From Leptolyngbya sp. PCC 7375 (lineage in GTDB: Bacteria > Cyanobacteriota > Cyanobacteriia > Phormidesmidales > Phormidesmidaceae), in assembly GCF_000316115.1 (NCBI RefSeq), contig NZ_JH993797.1:7165961-7229960 (forward strand): a stretch of DNA of 64,000 bases. Direction: 5' to 3'. The notes under the pieces are model-generated. The model worked only from the letters and a program-made list of their open reading frames with translations. It did no database searches and was not told where the DNA came from. The position numbers were made by a program, and so were the translations under genes. Of this stretch, positions 61,003-64,000 are shown piece after piece. Numbering within the stretch: position 1 is the stretch's first letter; each line of letters opens with the position of its first letter.

Positions 61003-63588
61003 GTGGAGTCTCGATACAATCCAGCAGACATCGAGAAAAAATGGCAGCAGCATTGGGTAGAACAGGGGCTAGACAAGACACCTGCGAACCCAGGGCAGAA
61101 AAAATTCTATGCCCTATCCATGTTCCCCTATCCTTCTGGCAACCTGCACATGGGGCATGTGCGTAACTACACGATTACGGATGTCATTGCTCGTGTGCGT
61201 CGCATGCAGGGCTATAACGTGCTTCATCCCATGGGTTGGGATGCGTTTGGTCTACCCGCAGAAAACGCGGCTATTGACCGTGGCATTCCTCCGGCCAAAT
61301 GGACGTATCAGAATATTGGCCAAATGCGAGAGCAGCTCAAAGAGTTGGGTCTTTCTTATGACTGGGAGCGGGAAGTGGCTACTTGCTCGCCAGACTATTA
61401 CCGCTGGACCCAGTGGATCTTCTTGCAGTTTTACGAAGCGGAATTGGCTTACCAAAAGGAAGCCGCTGTTAACTGGGACCCCATCGACCAGACTGTATTG
61501 GCCAATGAACAGGTTGATAGTGAAGGCCGCTCCTGGCGCTCGGGTGCGAAGGTGGAGCGTAAGTTGTTGCGTCAGTGGTTCCTCAAAATTACGGACTATG
61601 CTGACCAGTTGTTGAGCGATCTCGATAAACTTGACGGCTGGCCCGAGCGAGTCAAGCTTATGCAGGCCAACTGGATTGGTAAGTCCACTGGAGCCCACGT
61701 GGTATTTACCACTGAGGACGGTGACGATATCAAGATTTACACCACTCGCCCAGATACGCTTTGGGGCGCATCCTTTATGGTGCTGTCTCCGGAGCATCCG
61801 CTGGTGGAAAAACTCACTACAGCTGACCAGACAGATGCCATTAAGGCCTACCAAGATACGGCAGCAGGCATGAGTGAAATGGATCGTACTGCCGAAAACC
61901 GTGAGAAAACTGGTGTGTGGACTGGAAGCTATGCCGTCAATCCAGTTAACCACCAGAAAATTCCCATTTGGATTGCTGACTATGTGTTGATGGATTATGG
62001 TACTGGCGCAATTATGGCGGTGCCTGCCCATGACCAGCGAGACTTTGAGTTTGCGCGTAAGTTTGATTTACCGATCCATGTGGTGGTGCAACCCGAGGAA
62101 GAAACTTTGGAAGCGGCCAAGATGGAGGAAGCCTATTCCCACGATGGAGTGATGGTTAACTCGGGTCCTCTAGACGGGATTCCTGCGGGCAAAGGGGAAG
62201 GCCAGAGTGTCCCTGCCGCAATTAAGTGGTTAGAGGATAACAATAAGGGTGAAGGCACAGCCAACTATCGTCTGCGAGACTGGTTGATTTCTCGCCAGCG
62301 CTATTGGGGGGTGCCCATCCCCATGATCTACTGCGATAGTTGCGGCACGGTGCCCGTACCTGTCGATCAGCTCCCTGTGGTCTTGCCTGAGGATGTGGAA
62401 TTTAGCGCTCGCGGTGGTTCACCGTTGGCTAAGATGACCGACTGGATCAACTGCCAGTGCCCCAGCTGTGGCACAGATGCCAAGCGAGAAACGGACACGA
62501 TGGATACGTTTATCGATTCGTCCTGGTATTTCTTGCGCTATGCCGATGCCAAAAATGAAGAGTTGCCCTTTGCAAAAAACAAGGCGAATGACTGGCTCGC
62601 AGTAGATCAATATGTGGGCGGTATTGAGCATGCCATTTTGCACCTGTTGTATTCCCGGTTCTTTACCAAGGTGTTGCGCGATCGCAACCTCGTCTCCATT
62701 GACGAACCCTTCCAGCGACTGTTGACCCAGGGCATGGTGCAGGCCATCACCTACAAAAACCCCACCACTGGCAAGTACATCGCCCCTGGCGACATCGCCG
62801 ACCTCAACGAGCCCAAAGATTCTGAAACCGGCGATCCACTGCAGGTGTTCTACGAAAAAATGTCCAAGTCGAAGTACAACGGCGTGGAACCCCGTGTGGT
62901 GCTCGGCAAGTATGGGGCCGACACCGCCCGCATGTTTATCCTCTTTAAAGCACCACCTGAGAAAGATTTGGAATGGGATGATGCCGATGTGGAAGGCCAG
63001 TTCCGTTTTTTGAATCGGGTATGGCTGTTGGTAAACGGCTTTGCAGAGACCCAGGGCAGCAAAAAACGGATTACCAATGTGGATCAAAGCAGTCTCAGCA
63101 AGACTGACAAAGACTTGCGTCGGGCTATTCATACCGCTATTAAAGAAGTCTCAGAAGATGTTGAGGAAGGCTACCAGTTCAACACAGCCGTGTCCGAGCT
63201 GATGAAGCTTAGCAATGCCCTCAAAGATGCCAAACAACAAGACAGTGATGTCTATGCTGAGGGTGTGCAAACCTTAGTACTTCTTTTGGCCCCCTTTTCG
63301 CCCCACATTGCCGAAGAGCTGTGGCAAAAGTTGGGCTTTAGCGAGTCGGTTCACCGCCAAAGCTGGCCTACCTTTGAGGAAAGCGCCTTGGTAGCCGATG
63401 AGATTACCCTAGTGATCCAAATTAAGGGTAAAACCCGAGGCACCATTGCCGTTCCTGCCAGTGCTAGCAAGGATGAGCTAGAGCAGTATGCCCGCGCATC
63501 GGACATTGCCCAAAAACATCTTGCAGGCAAGGAGATTAAAAAGGTAATTGTGGTGCCAGGTAAATTGGTGAACTTCGTGGCTGTTTAA
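61003..63588 (+). CDS. leuS: Leucyl-tRNA synthetase (861 aa)
   Basis: This class I aminoacyl-tRNA synthetase charges tRNA-Leu. Start GTG 61003 gives [14 protein letters not shown], the usual N-terminus in cyanobacteria, with a good Shine-Dalgarno sequence. The HIGH-type motif is HMGH (residues 49-52, after FPYPSGNL). The CP1 editing domain occupies about 230-420 ([32 protein letters not shown]). A zinc-type segment is seen at CDSCG and CQCPSCG. KMSKS appears as KMSKSKYNG. Length is typical. It is followed by thioredoxin, about 140 bp downstream. Confidence 0.98.
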   Translation: MESRYNPADIEKKWQQHWVEQGLDKTPANPGQKKFYALSMFPYPSGNLHMGHVRNYTITDVIARVRRMQGYNVLHPMGWDAFGLPAENAAIDRGIPPAKWTYQNIGQMREQLKELGLSYDWEREVATCSPDYYRWTQWIFLQFYEAELAYQKEAAVNWDPIDQTVLANEQVDSEGRSWRSGAKVERKLLRQWFLKITDYADQLLSDLDKLDGWPERVKLMQANWIGKSTGAHVVFTTEDGDDIKIYTTRPDTLWGASFMVLSPEHPLVEKLTTADQTDAIKAYQDTAAGMSEMDRTAENREKTGVWTGSYAVNPVNHQKIPIWIADYVLMDYGTGAIMAVPAHDQRDFEFARKFDLPIHVVVQPEEETLEAAKMEEAYSHDGVMVNSGPLDGIPAGKGEGQSVPAAIKWLEDNNKGEGTANYRLRDWLISRQRYWGVPIPMIYCDSCGTVPVPVDQLPVVLPEDVEFSARGGSPLAKMTDWINCQCPSCGTDAKRETDTMDTFIDSSWYFLRYADAKNEELPFAKNKANDWLAVDQYVGGIEHAILHLLYSRFFTKVLRDRNLVSIDEPFQRLLTQGMVQAITYKNPTTGKYIAPGDIADLNEPKDSETGDPLQVFYEKMSKSKYNGVEPRVVLGKYGADTARMFILFKAPPEKDLEWDDADVEGQFRFLNRVWLLVNGFAETQGSKKRITNVDQSSLSKTDKDLRRAIHTAIKEVSEDVEEGYQFNTAVSELMKLSNALKDAKQQDSDVYAEGVQTLVLLLAPFSPHIAEELWQKLGFSESVHRQSWPTFEESALVADEITLVIQIKGKTRGTIAVPASASKDELEQYARASDIAQKHLAGKEIKKVIVVPGKLVNFVAV

Positions 63589-63726
63589 GCCCTTGCAGTT
63601 AAACGGTTTCATCGAGGGATGTTACAAGGAATAGCTGAAAGTCGCTGTAATTAGGTGAATGTAACCATCTATGGTTAAGATAGGAGTTGCGATCGCAATA
63701 TTTTGCAACTTTGGAGCATTTTTACC

Positions 63727-64000
63727 ATGACCGCCGACTATATCCCCGATGAAGCCGCTCTCGACAATCTCATCACCAGTAACCCTTTAGTTGTCATAGA
63801 CTTTACAGCCTCTTGGTGTGGTCCATGTAAACTAGTCGGTCCATTAATGGATCAACTAGCTGAAGAATACGGCGAGCAAATCACAGTTGCTAAACTTAAT
63901 ATTGACGCCAATAAGCCCGTTGCTAAGCGCTTTGGCATCAAGAGTATTCCCGCCGTTCTATTCTTCAAACAAGGTGAACAGATAGACACCGTCATCGGAG
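63727..64000 (+). CDS. trxA: Thioredoxin, C-terminus beyond window edge (partial)
   Basis: ATG 63727 begins MTADYIPDEAALDNLI. The active site is SWCGPCK (WCGPC, residues ~35-39), followed by LVGPLMDQLAEEYG, VAKLNIDANKPVAKRFGIKSIPAVLFFKQGEQ (cis-Pro in SIPAV) and TVIG at the edge. 91 codons are visible, so only about 15-20 residues are missing. This cytoplasmic thiol-disulfide reductase works with ferredoxin- or NADPH-thioredoxin reductase. An inverted repeat around a HIP1 octamer (AGTTGCGATCGCAA...TTGCAACT) lies about 30 bp upstream. Confidence 0.95.
   Translation, partial: MTADYIPDEAALDNLITSNPLVVIDFTASWCGPCKLVGPLMDQLAEEYGEQITVAKLNIDANKPVAKRFGIKSIPAVLFFKQGEQIDTVIG

Noticed and set aside
60806-61060. 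84-codon plus frame overlapping the leuS start
   Set aside because: Overlaps the supported leuS start and Shine-Dalgarno sequence in another frame, with no motif.
61252-62031. 259-codon minus-strand frame opposite leuS
   Set aside because: It is wholly inside the well-conserved leuS coding sequence and has no family features; antisense shadow.
62419-63132. 237-codon minus-strand frame opposite leuS
   Set aside because: Antisense shadow of leuS, kept open by codon bias.

Overview
The window is chromosomal-looking DNA from a cyanobacterium. The evidence is a crtD-type C-3',4' carotenoid desaturase, a ClpC-type chaperone, L32 with an acidic tail, an orthocaspase-like protein, several families I know mainly from cyanobacteria, and many HIP1 octamers (GCGATCGC). 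Large intergenic spaces, the exopolysaccharide cluster and the signalling proteins fit a filamentous or aggregate-forming species. I cannot name the genus.

Bases 1-12.8 kb are one leftward exopolysaccharide operon of Wzx/Wzy type. In order of transcription it holds an outer-membrane export protein, a GT4 glycosyltransferase, a Wzc-like co-polymerase/kinase, a WcaJ-type initiating sugar-phosphate transferase, a Wzx-like flippase, a MurB-like oxidoreductase, a pyruvyl transferase, and three more glycosyltransferases, the last cut by the window edge. No polymerase (Wzy) is visible. About 1.9 kb of apparently noncoding DNA precedes the operon.

Bases 14.8-25.5 kb hold housekeeping and conserved genes: a 162-aa unknown protein, crtD, an AlkD-like glycosylase with a methyltransferase, a signal peptidase I fused to a duplicated membrane module, a divergent clpC paralogue, an exported hypothetical protein and an ABC-class ATPase. 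At 25.8-28.4 kb lies the most unusual gene. It encodes an N-terminal TIR domain, a coiled coil, one membrane span and a C-terminal amino-acid-receptor-type binding domain, which together look like a single-chain transmembrane TIR receptor.

Bases 28.7-47 kb hold gnd, a ParM-like actin with a small ParR-like partner, a FecR-domain protein with a proline-rich tail, a GHL10 glycoside hydrolase with an SUI1 factor, and a DUF427 protein behind an orthocaspase whose catalytic His and Cys are replaced by Tyr and Asn. They also hold rpmF (59 aa), a cation/proton antiporter with two Usp domains, and a GAF hybrid histidine kinase. At 47.6-51.3 kb is a 1238-aa modular RTX extracellular nuclease.

Bases 51.4-60.4 kb are more accessory. 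An IS4-like element (1558 bp, 12-bp target duplication) sits one codon before the stop of a STAS-domain gene and gives it a 95-aa foreign tail. Around it are orphan sensory and hypothetical proteins, a maltose acetyltransferase, a gamma-glutamylcyclotransferase-like protein, a histone-H1-like basic protein and a queuosine-precursor transporter. The right end has leuS and the start of a thioredoxin gene. I found no tRNA, rRNA or CRISPR array. All assignments come from reading the sequence and from remembered family motifs; no database search was run.
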